64,000 bases of DNA, taken from the NCBI GenBank assembly GCA_002077045.2, contig KZ111141.1, forward strand, positions 1,635,093 to 1,699,092. The letters run 5' to 3'. Numbering within the stretch: the first letter of the stretch is position 1; every line of letters begins with the position of its first letter. The notes beneath the pieces are model-generated. The model was not told where the DNA came from. It searched no databases and worked only from the letters and a program-made list of their open reading frames with translations. Source of the stretch: Rachicladosporium sp. CCFEE 5018. Its lineage: Eukaryota; Ascomycota; Dothideomycetes; Cladosporiales; Cladosporiaceae. Positions 32,193 through 41,728 of the stretch are shown piece after piece. A program made the translations under genes and the position numbers.

Positions 32193-32710
32193 AAGCGTCG
32201 CCGGGTTGATGAGGGAGTGGAATTTTGGGGGTAAGTGGTGTGAGAGTGTGGTGGACTTGAGATGAGCACACTGGCGGCAGGGTGCGGACGATCTTTGGAA
32301 CATCGCGTTCGTTGCAGGTGGAGATGTGAGTTGCACCACGAGTGTGCCAAAGACGAGGGCGAGACCTAGGGACGGGCTGGCGCAAAGCCTGCGACCTTCA
32401 TGTGTATTATAGACAAAGCCGGGCTGCGTGCTACGGCAGTAAGCTAGCACACCCCGTGTTGAGCTGCTACATATCTTGCAGAAGGATTCCACGTGCACGA
32501 CTTGTTTCCTCAGTGTCCTCAGCTTTGGACAACCGTAGAGCTTGTGTGAGATCATCAATGATATAGGTAGGCGATGACATGTTGTCCAGGGGCCCATAAG
32601 GAGAGTACATGTGAGCAGGGAAGAGGCGACATGACCCGAGGGTCTTCTATGGTGATATGTACATATACAATACAAACGCCGTCGAGGTTCTACGACACCA
32701 TCGTACTTTG
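32193..32710. other. Intergenic, convergent 3' flanks
   Basis: Lies between the ends of the RING gene and COX15. No supported coding or RNA feature. Confidence 0.5.
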
Positions 32711-34231
32711 CTACACCCCAGTCATCCTCGCCTTCATCATGGCCTCCGGCCCTCTCTTGCCGACCTGTCCAGCCTTACTCGCAGCGTCCTGCACAAGCCT
32801 TATCGTCCTCTTACTAACCCTCACCCGACTCCCCAGCACCAAGACGCCACTCAACAGCGCCAACGCACCAGCCTGATGCGCTGCCGCTATTGGCGTAGGC
32901 ACAAGATACCACAGCGTCGTGATCCCCATAACGACTTGCAGGCTGACATAACCGACAACACCCGCCACGCCCTTCTGGACCGGCCTGGGCAACGTCAAGC
33001 GGCGACTGTAAGCCCACAAACCCATGATGGAGATGAATGTCGTGGTGGCGAGGATCCGGTGGTCTAGTTGCACGAAAGCGGGGTTCTCGAGCATGTTTCG
33101 CCAGATCAGATCTGGATGCGGGGAGGGTGTGTGGGAGTACCAAGTCGAGAGAAGCTCGCTTTTCGGTGGGATGAAGCGCGGTTGGCCCATCCAGGGGAAG
33201 TCGTTGTAGACTAGACCGGCGTCGAGACCTGCTACTAGGGCGCCGGAGATGGCGGTGCAGTAGGTCAGTCCGAACAACACCGCGGTGGCGATGCGAAATG
33301 ATTTTAGAGCTGGGGAAGAGAGGTGGGAGAGCTGTGCTAGCGAGGCTGTGGGATTTGCGAGGAGTCTGTGTTGGCGCAGAATCGCGAGACCATTCCACAG
33401 CATTGCTAGGTAGGCTGCGAAGGCTGTGCCGAGGTGGGCTGCGAGGCGATATTGGGAGACGCGGGGGTGGGAGCCAGGCGCGAAGAGATCGTCTTTCAGG
33501 CCGGACTTGACCATCCACCAGCCGAGAAAGCCTTGAAAGCCAATTAAGCCGCAGATTCCTACTAGTCTGGCAGCCATGGGTGCGCTGACTTTCCTCCGTG
33601 CAATGAAGTAGGCTGTTGGTAGGAGGAATGTGATGCCTACTACTCGGCCCCACAGTCGGTGTCCCCATTCCATCCAGTAGATCTGCTTGTATTCTTCGAG
33701 ACCCATGCGGGAGTTCAGCATCTTGAACTCAGGCGAAAGTTTGTACAACGAGAACTCTCGCTCCCAGTCCTCATCGTTCAAGGGCGGAAAGGAGCCCGTA
33801 ACCGGTCGCCATTCGACTATGGAGAGGCCTGACTCGGTCAGACGCGTAAGGCCACCAAGAACGACTATGCCAAAGACCGACGCGGCGGAGGCAAGGAGCC
33901 AGTAGGCGGCGGACTTGCTAGAGGTTGTGGGGAAGGAAGATGTTCTCGTGGAGTTGGCTGCTCGGCTGGCGAGGGCGGAGGAAGCATCACCAAAGGAGCT
34001 ACTCAAGGCACCCAGAGGCGATGCTGATGGCAAAGCTGAGGAAGATGTGTAACGCGCTGAGGGCGGAATGCGATAGTGGCCTGGCTTTCGGAAGGCATCT
34101 AGGTAAGGTGTCTGGCGGGCGGCGGGGGATGGCACTTTTTGCTGATGCAGGCAGCGACGACAGATGAAGCCATTGTCGACGAGTCGATTCGGCCTGAGGG
34201 CTAGACGCGCCCTGACAGGTGACAGAGCCAT
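32711..34231 (-). CDS. COX15: COX15 heme A synthase
   Basis: A single exon of 506 residues from ATG 34231. The N-terminus is basic and Ser/Ala-rich (MALSPVRARLALRPNRLV), as expected for a mitochondrial presequence. The catalytic protein begins around residue 105: VVLGGLTRLTESGLSIVEWRPVTGSFPPL, then IYWMEWGHRLWGRVVG with the heme-ligating His, HLGTAFAAYLAMLW, GLDAGLVYNDFPWMGQ and QLDHRILATTTF. It has about eight transmembrane helices. Cox15 converts heme O to heme A in the inner mitochondrial membrane for cytochrome c oxidase. It is divergent from 34659. Confidence 0.96.
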   Translation of the reverse strand: MALSPVRARLALRPNRLVDNGFICRRCLHQQKVPSPAARQTPYLDAFRKPGHYRIPPSARYTSSSALPSASPLGALSSSFGDASSALASRAANSTRTSSFPTTSSKSAAYWLLASAASVFGIVVLGGLTRLTESGLSIVEWRPVTGSFPPLNDEDWEREFSLYKLSPEFKMLNSRMGLEEYKQIYWMEWGHRLWGRVVGITFLLPTAYFIARRKVSAPMAARLVGICGLIGFQGFLGWWMVKSGLKDDLFAPGSHPRVSQYRLAAHLGTAFAAYLAMLWNGLAILRQHRLLANPTASLAQLSHLSSPALKSFRIATAVLFGLTYCTAISGALVAGLDAGLVYNDFPWMGQPRFIPPKSELLSTWYSHTPSPHPDLIWRNMLENPAFVQLDHRILATTTFISIMGLWAYSRRLTLPRPVQKGVAGVVGYVSLQVVMGITTLWYLVPTPIAAAHQAGALALLSGVLVLGSRVRVSKRTIRLVQDAASKAGQVGKRGPEAMMKARMTGV

Positions 34232-34658
34232 TGAAGGAATAAAGATGACAAAATCATCGAATCGCCATCTGGAGTCTAGATGTCATGGCTGATGTGCTGA
34301 CCTAATCGTGCATGGAGACTCTCGGGCTCGTGCTACCGAGCCGTTAGACCCTGCGAACAAGTGAAGCTGGGGAGCTCATCCATGGAAGCTCAAGCGATGG
34401 CTGGTACGACAGAGGCAGCACGACACCGACTAGAGCTGCTGAAGCGGTTCGTGTTAGGGGAAGAGTCATATGCCTTGATCCCGCGTTACGCAGCAAGTCA
34501 TGATCAAAAGACCAAGCTTGATCATCTGAAGTACATCGCACATGTACAAGATATGTCATCTGCCACCGCACGAGCTCCGAAGTTTGACCTCCACAAGAGG
34601 CAGCACATAGCCGTATAGCACACGCCGCGCTACATTCCAAGCTGGCCTGCCGCACCAC
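34232..34658. promoter_or_regulatory. Shared promoter region of COX15 and BTB gene
   Basis: 427 bases between divergent starts. It contains a 78-residue ATG frame at 34382-34618 (MEAQAMAGTTEAARHRLELL...) with no recognisable domain; an upstream ORF or chance frame is likelier than a separate gene. Confidence 0.4.
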
Positions 34659-37586
34659 ATGGCCGATCCCGATTACCGCTATCGTCACCAAGACGATGAC
34701 GAGCCTACACCAACAAACAATCCATCTTCCTCGCCGTGGACGTTTCCTCCACCAGAGCAGCACCGACCCAACACCAGTCGACAGCTAAGTCTGCCGAGAT
34801 CACTATACGCCAACAATACCTCCATCTTCGGTTCAGGCAGCAGTAGTAGTCACCGTAGTGTGAGCAAACATCGTCAACGGCCAGCACTCAGCATACGTCC
34901 AGCCACTCCTTCAGACACGCTGGATTCGGACTCCCCGACCCAGCTGTCTTCGCTGCCCAATCGCAGTGCGGCCAGACAGTATGAAGATGAGATACGGGCC
35001 ACGTCAGACCGACGCCGTTTGGCACGGGTCGAAAAGGATGCAGACGATCCTAGCACACCACCTGTGGCAGGGACTGGGCTCGAGAGGCAGCACACAGCTA
35101 CATCGACGACGCTGAGTCGGCTGTTCGCTGTACATGCTGCCGTCAGTCCGGATGGCAGTCGAGCTCCGTCGTATGCTCAGCCTCCGTTGCCGTATGTGCG
35201 CCAGCAGTACAATCATGAGACAGCGGCTCTGCCGGAGCATCTGTACTCGCGAGGTCTGCTAGGAGGAAGGCACAGTGATATCGCTGTCAATGCGTTTGGG
35301 AAACAGTACAAGTTACACAGGCTCATACTAGACCGAGCGCCCTTCTTCAGCACAGCTCTGAGCGAGCCATGGCTGGAGTCAAATGCCAAGGAGATGACCG
35401 TCAAGCCGGACGAGATCGACAGCAACATCACACAGCATGCTTTCGAGCTTGCGCTCAAGCGACTGTACGGCTGTCCCAACATGCACGAGGAGGACGCGAA
35501 TGCTGTCGGACTGTTTGCCACAGGTTGCTGGTTGGAGATGGTAGACCTCATTGACATTAGCATCGAGAGCATGCTGCGTCAGATGACTCCGGAGACACTT
35601 GCACCGCTTATCAACCTCGTGACACGCAACTACTATGGCCGAGCTGGGGACAAAATACTTGCCAGTGCCAAAGCCATGCTGTGCAGGGATGGATGGCGCA
35701 TGCCACTTCGGTACTGGGATGGCGTGCCTGCTGACATTGCACGTGAGATCATTGGAGGTGACGGCTTCTACATTGACGGGGAGTGGGAGAGGTGGGTCTT
35801 GAGCAAGCGAGTGATCGATCGCAGACTACGAGCACTTGCGATTGACGCCGGTCTGCATGAACCTAGTAATCGGAGGCGTATCATTCGAGCTCCTGCTTCC
35901 CTGGCGACGATGGCAATACGCTTCGACTCTGTGTCACGAAGATCGGCGCCAGCTGCGTTCAGTCCGGGTATGCCAGATGCCTTTACGAAGTACATCACAC
36001 TTTATACACATCCTTCCATCGAACCACTACTAGTGTTACTTGATGAGGGTATCCACTACATCCACCTCGGCTTTGAGCAGCTACAATACATTCGACAAGC
36101 CAAGGATGTCATGGGTGTTCCTGTCATGCCCGAGAAGGTGGTCAGCAATGCGTTGTGGCAGCAGATGGAACTTCGACAGCGCGTGATGAACGCGCGCGAT
36201 ACTGATCTGGAGCTCGGGATTGCCGTTCAAGCCACCGAGGACCAGGCAGGTGGCGACCGCACAATGTCTATTAGTAATCCAGCAACACCTCCAGAGAGTA
36301 AAGGTAAGCAGCGAGCTACGGATACGGCAAACACGACAGCTGTTCGCGACTTCGAGGAGCATGCTGTAGAAGACGATCACGACTCCCAGTCTTGGGACGG
36401 CACTGGTCGACCACGCAAGTTCTGGATCCCCAGCAGCGATTGTAACATAGTCATGGGCGGTGCTGCAGAAGCCATCGTGGCCACACCGAGCAACAACCAC
36501 GTCAACCGTCACACCGGGCGCTTCTCCCTCGTGCTGAATGCCGAAGACGTGCCCTGGGCTTCCGACTTCGCCACGGCCGCCTTGCCCCGGCCAGGCACCT
36601 CAGACGGCGCGACCGAAGTCCCACCCCCAGCAATTAGCTACACACACCTACCACCCTTCCGCTTCAGCGCCGAGTTCCCCGCCCCTCGCCTCCTCAAAGA
36701 GCGCAAGCGTGTCTACTCCCGCACAGTCTTCTATGCCGGCTCGTTGTGGAACATCTACATTCAAAAAGTCGCCTCAGCACGCCACACCAAACAGCTCGGC
36801 GTCTACCTGCACCGCGCGAAAGAACGTGAAACAGAGGAAGTAGTCTACGGCTCTTCCGGCCAGATCGCCACGGTAGAAGGTCGTATCGGCTTGCTCGAAC
36901 GCGAGATGCACTCCTCCATCTCCCGTGACGAACGTCGTCGCCTGCGCCGCCAGACTCTGCCTACAGATGGCAGTCATTTGGCTGATCCGCACGAAGCGGA
37001 CGAGTCCTCCGGCTCCGCAGGCGATATAGATTCCGCTCTCGCCGGCGCCTCTGCCTCCTCGTCCATCCCGGATCCTTCACTGAGGCACCATCACCGCAAA
37101 ACAGGCCAATCCTCCATCCCGCCACCTCAAGCCTCAGATCACCTCTTCCCCACCTCTCCTACGACGCCTTTGTCCTCCTCATCCTCAGATTCCGACACCT
37201 CATCCTCCCTCCCTCCCCGCTCTACGCGTCCTATGTCACAGACCTCGACGCTCCCACCGTATACTGATGCGAGACCGACTATCAAGACGTACTTCAAGAT
37301 CTACTCCCCGTCCCGCGGCGGACGGATGTTGTCAGTCTACGAGTCCGCGCCGGATAAATTCAATTTCAGTCAAAGTTGGGGGTGGAAGAGCAGTACGCTT
37401 ATGCTCGAGGAGAATGGCTTCGGGATCGGGGCTGAGGTGGGAGGTATGGCTGAGGGCGAGGTGAGAGAGGTAGGCGTACTGGAGGAGAGAGATGGGAATG
37501 AGGGGGTTGAAAAAGATGGTGGGAGTGGCGAGGGAAAGGCAGGGGATGGGAGACTGAGGTTCATGGTTGTTATTGGGAATGTGTGA
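34659..37586 (+). CDS. BTB/POZ domain protein
   Basis: A single exon of 975 residues. The BTB domain is at about residues 200-310: HSDIAVNAFGKQYKLHRLILDRAPFFSTALSE, then ITQHAFELALKRLYG and NAVGLFATGCWLEMVDLIDIS. It is followed by a BACK-like helical region (LINLVTRNYYGRAGDKILASAK) and a large C-terminal domain with FSLVLNAEDVPWASDF and RVYSRTVFYAGSLWNIYIQKV. The flanking regions are Ser/Pro/Thr-rich and disordered. The arrangement resembles fungal relatives of germ cell-less-type BTB proteins, which can act as CUL3 substrate adaptors; that role is inference. Confidence 0.85.
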   Translation: MADPDYRYRHQDDDEPTPTNNPSSSPWTFPPPEQHRPNTSRQLSLPRSLYANNTSIFGSGSSSSHRSVSKHRQRPALSIRPATPSDTLDSDSPTQLSSLPNRSAARQYEDEIRATSDRRRLARVEKDADDPSTPPVAGTGLERQHTATSTTLSRLFAVHAAVSPDGSRAPSYAQPPLPYVRQQYNHETAALPEHLYSRGLLGGRHSDIAVNAFGKQYKLHRLILDRAPFFSTALSEPWLESNAKEMTVKPDEIDSNITQHAFELALKRLYGCPNMHEEDANAVGLFATGCWLEMVDLIDISIESMLRQMTPETLAPLINLVTRNYYGRAGDKILASAKAMLCRDGWRMPLRYWDGVPADIAREIIGGDGFYIDGEWERWVLSKRVIDRRLRALAIDAGLHEPSNRRRIIRAPASLATMAIRFDSVSRRSAPAAFSPGMPDAFTKYITLYTHPSIEPLLVLLDEGIHYIHLGFEQLQYIRQAKDVMGVPVMPEKVVSNALWQQMELRQRVMNARDTDLELGIAVQATEDQAGGDRTMSISNPATPPESKGKQRATDTANTTAVRDFEEHAVEDDHDSQSWDGTGRPRKFWIPSSDCNIVMGGAAEAIVATPSNNHVNRHTGRFSLVLNAEDVPWASDFATAALPRPGTSDGATEVPPPAISYTHLPPFRFSAEFPAPRLLKERKRVYSRTVFYAGSLWNIYIQKVASARHTKQLGVYLHRAKERETEEVVYGSSGQIATVEGRIGLLEREMHSSISRDERRRLRRQTLPTDGSHLADPHEADESSGSAGDIDSALAGASASSSIPDPSLRHHHRKTGQSSIPPPQASDHLFPTSPTTPLSSSSSDSDTSSSLPPRSTRPMSQTSTLPPYTDARPTIKTYFKIYSPSRGGRMLSVYESAPDKFNFSQSWGWKSSTLMLEENGFGIGAEVGGMAEGEVREVGVLEERDGNEGVEKDGGSGEGKAGDGRLRFMVVIGNV

Positions 37587-37902
37587 GTATCTCGATGGGT
37601 TATGATGGGTAAGTGATGGGGAGATAGGACGATCTATATTTATATTATGAGAGGGAGAGTGGCGATGAGGGAGAATAGTGCAATACTACTTCGCTGGGCC
37701 GAGAATTCCCAAAATTAGCCTTTCTCTCCTCCGCTTCAGAGCATCCGGCAAGCGATTGTATTATCTACTTGCCACTCTGCCACTCACTAAGATCGCGCCG
37801 CCAGGGCTGCGTATCTCACATACTCGCTGCGCCCCTTCCAATGTCTCAAAGCCATTCCGTCTTCTCCGGATCTGCAGAGGCCCACCCCACGCACCATATC
37901 AC
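37587..37902. other. Intergenic, convergent 3' flanks
   Basis: Contains an AT-rich patch (about 37630-37650, TATATTTATATTATGA) that could serve 3'-end formation. No gene seen. Confidence 0.45.
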
Positions 37903-40171
37903 TCACACCAGGCAGAACACCGCGACCACGACAGTGACTATTACCAAAAGCTGCACCTTGTTCGCACCAGCGGCTCCGCTGTCCTTGGCTCCATCAGAAC
38001 CAGCACTAGCGGCGATCTGCGAAGTGGCGTAGACAATGCCGTTGAAAGTCGCCTCGAAGGTTACCGGGCCGTGACCATAGCCAGTGATGCGAGGGGAAAC
38101 AGAGGTGATCGATGTCGGACCATCGCCTGGGGTGACCGTTGTAGTGATTGTAGTAACGGTAGTGGTCGACGTGGACTTCATGGCCAGGACAGACTCCGCG
38201 TTGTTGTGATGCGCAGGCACAACGCTGGATGTGTAACAAGCAATGTCCAGTGCGGCACAGATTGAGAGCTGCGAAGCGAATTCGGGCTCAGCATCGCGGG
38301 CCATCATAAGCATAGGTCTGTACGTGCGCGTATGGCGGGTGGTGAAGTGCGTTGGGTCGTGCATCACGGCGTCACGCGCAGGCAGTGGAGCAGGCTGGTG
38401 CTTCGGAGTCGAAGTCGCTACATCCCGAGGACCCATCAAGCCTCCATCGGATCGCTCCTTATGGCCAGCACCTGGATCGGCGGTGACTATATCACGTGGG
38501 CCATTGAGGTTCCTGTCCGTGTGCTCCTTACGCGCTACGTCTGGTGGCGGCGTGGCAACATCCCGCGGACCCATGAGACCGTTCTCAGAGCTCTGACGGC
38601 GGGCGACATCGGGTGGAGGAGTCTCGATGCCAGCGGGAGAGCGATTGAGAATATGCGCGATAGTGTTGGTGTGAGGGTAGGGCTGAGGCGTGTACCTGTA
38701 CGTAGTGCGCACGGCGCTGGGGTTGATCGAGCTAGGCGTCGGGTATAGCGAAGTAACGTCGCCGATGGTAGAATCGACAGCATGAGGCATGCCGCGGACG
38801 ATCTTCGGTGAAGAGATCGATGAGTGACTCGCGATCGGAGGAGCTGGTCCGGGAACGGTCCAAGATGCTGGCCAAGTAGCGCCAGCGAAGGATGTGAGGT
38901 CTCTAGCCTGCACATCAGTCGCGGTCGGAGCGGCGATAGGGGAAAGCGGCGTGCTTGAACGACCATTGGCGGCGTCGCTGAGTGACGAGAGAGAGCTAGT
39001 TGAAGCCATGGGCAAAAGCGATTCGCTTGGCAATGCGATAGGGGACCCGAAGCCTGTCATGGTCCACACATTGAGCGAGTTGATCTCCCAATAGCTGTCA
39101 ACAAAAGCCTGCGGGTTGTTGGCCACGTAGATGTTGCACGACTTCCATGAAGGATTGTCCTCGGACATCGGACAGCCGTCGATAGCAAATGTCTGACCTG
39201 CGTTGCTGCCACAGAAGTCGATGTTGAAGATCAACTGCTGCTCGCCAAAGTGGGCGTCGAAGTCGCAAGTGCCCTGAAAGTTGGCTGTGGGCGTGCCAAA
39301 CTCGCGGAGATCTGGAGCGAGCGAAGTGTTCTTGCCACCAGCGATGAATTCCGGCACGCTGTTGCGCGGCCAGGACCACATCTGGATGCCCTCAGCAGTC
39401 CTCAGCATTGCATAGACGCCGCCTCCAACACTATTGAGATCGGCGCCAGCAGCGTGGGCTTTGGTGTCTGAGACTGCACAGCCTGTGTATGAGTTCGCAA
39501 ACTACGTTCCATTAGTGTCAGGTAGGTAAATATATGGGAGCTTGCAAGAGTATCACTTACGGCGCAGTCGTTCGTCAGGAGTGTGCCGGTCTGGTTCGAC
39601 CCGGCGACAGTGCATCCCGGGCTCGCGGTGGTATGAAGGGACATGAGGTTGCCCGGGACACTGTTGGTAGTCTCGATGATGTCGATCTCGCCGGTAGATG
39701 GCCAAATACCGTCACCGACCATCCAGAACGCTGGCCATGTACCGCAACTGAGTATTGTCAGTATTGGGGCGCGCGGTTCCGTTAAAGGAAATAATTCACT
39801 TACACGTTCGCCGGCACGTGAGCAGCGTCCAGCACAAACAGGCCGTACTTGTATGTCCTCGTCGATTGGAGACGCAGAGACATACGGCCGAGATTAGCAG
39901 ACGGATCAAGTATGGCCTGAGTATCGACGCCCCAGCGAGCGATCCCAGTAGAGGTGACGTTGGCGATGCTTAAAAGTCCATGCTTCTCAGCAGTGAGGAT
40001 GTCGACGTAATGCACAAAGCCGAAGGTCGGGTCGTATCCAGTATAGGGAGTGAAATCAGTAGTAAAGAATTCGAGGCCGGTGTATGACTTCTGCAGAATG
40101 AACGACTGGCAGATACTGTCTTGGGCTAGAGTCACCAGGAGCATGAGGATCTTGACGATAGGACAAGCCAT
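37903..40171 (-). CDS. GH16 glucanase-like protein with repeat-bearing stalk and GPI signal
   Basis: Three exons (40171-39804, 39747-39561, 39501-37903), GT-AG introns, 717 residues. The signal peptide is MACPIVKILMLLVTLAQDSICQ. The GH16 domain (residues about 22-330) has SYTGLEFFTTDFTPYTG, CGTWPAFWMVGDG and the catalytic motif GEIDIIE with Glu143 and Glu148 as nucleophile and acid/base, then Cys-rich CDFDAHFGEQQLIFNIDFCG. This matches fungal endo-1,3(4)-beta-glucanase-like members. The last 380 residues are a Ser/Thr/Pro-rich stalk; within it GPRDVAT-type motifs recur three times at about 24-residue spacing. The C-terminus (AKDSGAAGANKVQLLVIVTVVVAV) fits a GPI-anchor signal, placing it at the cell surface for wall remodelling. 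Confidence 0.9.
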
Positions 40172-41728
40172 GCTGAGCTGTCGGCTGTCAGTGAGGCAAA
40201 GTTATCGAACGGATGAGGGACCCACTGTACTGCCTCAGCAGATAGCCGCCTGGAGATGGGTATTTTGAAGCTATCCTCGTGAGCCTCGTCAATATCTTGA
40301 TGCACTAGTTGTCGTTGTGCTCGGTTGTGTGCACCCGAAGTGAGTAACACTGCGGCGCTCGATGCCACAACTGCTGTTGCTGCTGCTGCCGCCGCCGCCA
40401 ATTTTACGCCTCAAATTCACGCACAGGAGGGGGTCCCCTTACTTGCAATGCGTGTCGTTGTAATGTCGTTGGTACAGGAGACGGTCGATCGAAGTTGTGA
40501 ATCGGTTGAAGTGATGGTGGGAATTGGGAGCCTGAGTTGGCCCCGCCGAGGTGGGGTCGCAGGAAGCAGAGCCGTGGTGAGGAAGTAGCGAAGGAGAGCT
40601 CATATTCGCCAAGCATCTTCGTCGAGACTCGACAATACGAGAGTAAGACACATTTACGATCATCGGAACCGATTGAAGGGAGTTTAACGCCGATAGCGTG
40701 CTATTTGTGCATCGTAAAGTGCTGAGCTATCTGGTCAATAGCGTGGAGACGACGCTCAGCACATTATCTCGCCATGTGCAGCACAATCGAGTACGACTTC
40801 ATGAGGCCCTTCATGTTTGCCTTCAGAAATCTCGCCCGGGCAAAGGCAGAAGCCGAGTGACTGACCAAAGTGATGTACGAGCACGCAGGGATGACCTCGA
40901 ACCTCCGCCTTCCTAGACATTTGAAGCGTAATGGTAGTTTTCTGAGCGTGCCCAAGGCGGCGATTCGCTGTGCCACCGTGCTTGTGAGAAGTCCCAGCCG
41001 AACCTGAGCGAGGGCACTCACGACTAGCACACCCTGCCTGAACGACACTGAACAGCTTGTTCAACATCACTGGTGCGCTTACAGTGGCGCAGGAGCGTTC
41101 AGACTCGTTAAGCAGCTGATGTAATTGTCTCCCTGTGAGCTGGCATCTCGCCGTGGCGAAGGAATGTCGTGGTCCTCCGATCTATGATCTAGGGCCACGT
41201 TCGCTTCTTAGTCGTCCCCCTAGCAGTGTTCCAAAAGCGTTGCGTTTGATTACCTTTCGCCATATGTGGTCGAAGGTCGCGTGAAACGAGCCCGTGAATC
41301 GCGTGAAGTCGGCTTTCATCATCACGCCAAGACGTTACGGCCTCGATTCACATGTGAACGTGCCATCGACAACGGCCAGCGATCATATCTAGTGATTCTG
41401 ATAAACAGCCCGTTCGTGCTATCATACATTTCTTCTACTATCCCTAACCGACGCATCTCCGACACGTTCTGCTATACCCGCCTAAGAGCAATGAGGAATC
41501 CATGAACAGTGGAAGGTACGTGCCTTCCTGTCCCATGTACCGCTTCCAAGCACGCCCATTCACCATTCACCACTGCCGCCTATTGCCTAGACACATGCTC
41601 TGCACACACCATCCTTCGATCGTATTCGAACATCTCCATGAAACGTAGTGGGGAGGTCCAGTCATTACCACCCGAAGCAACCTACTGGCGCAGCATCGAG
41701 CTCTCAAACGACCAACAACGCTGACCAA
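40172..41728. other. Longest gene-free stretch, divergent promoters
   Basis: About 1.55 kb between two divergent starts (GH16 and UFD4) with no supported gene on either strand. It holds a short trinucleotide run (GCT then GCC units, about 40375-40398) and a CT/CA-rich leader ahead of the UFD4 start. Long 5' UTRs or an unrecognised non-coding RNA are possible; nothing specific is seen. Confidence 0.5.
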
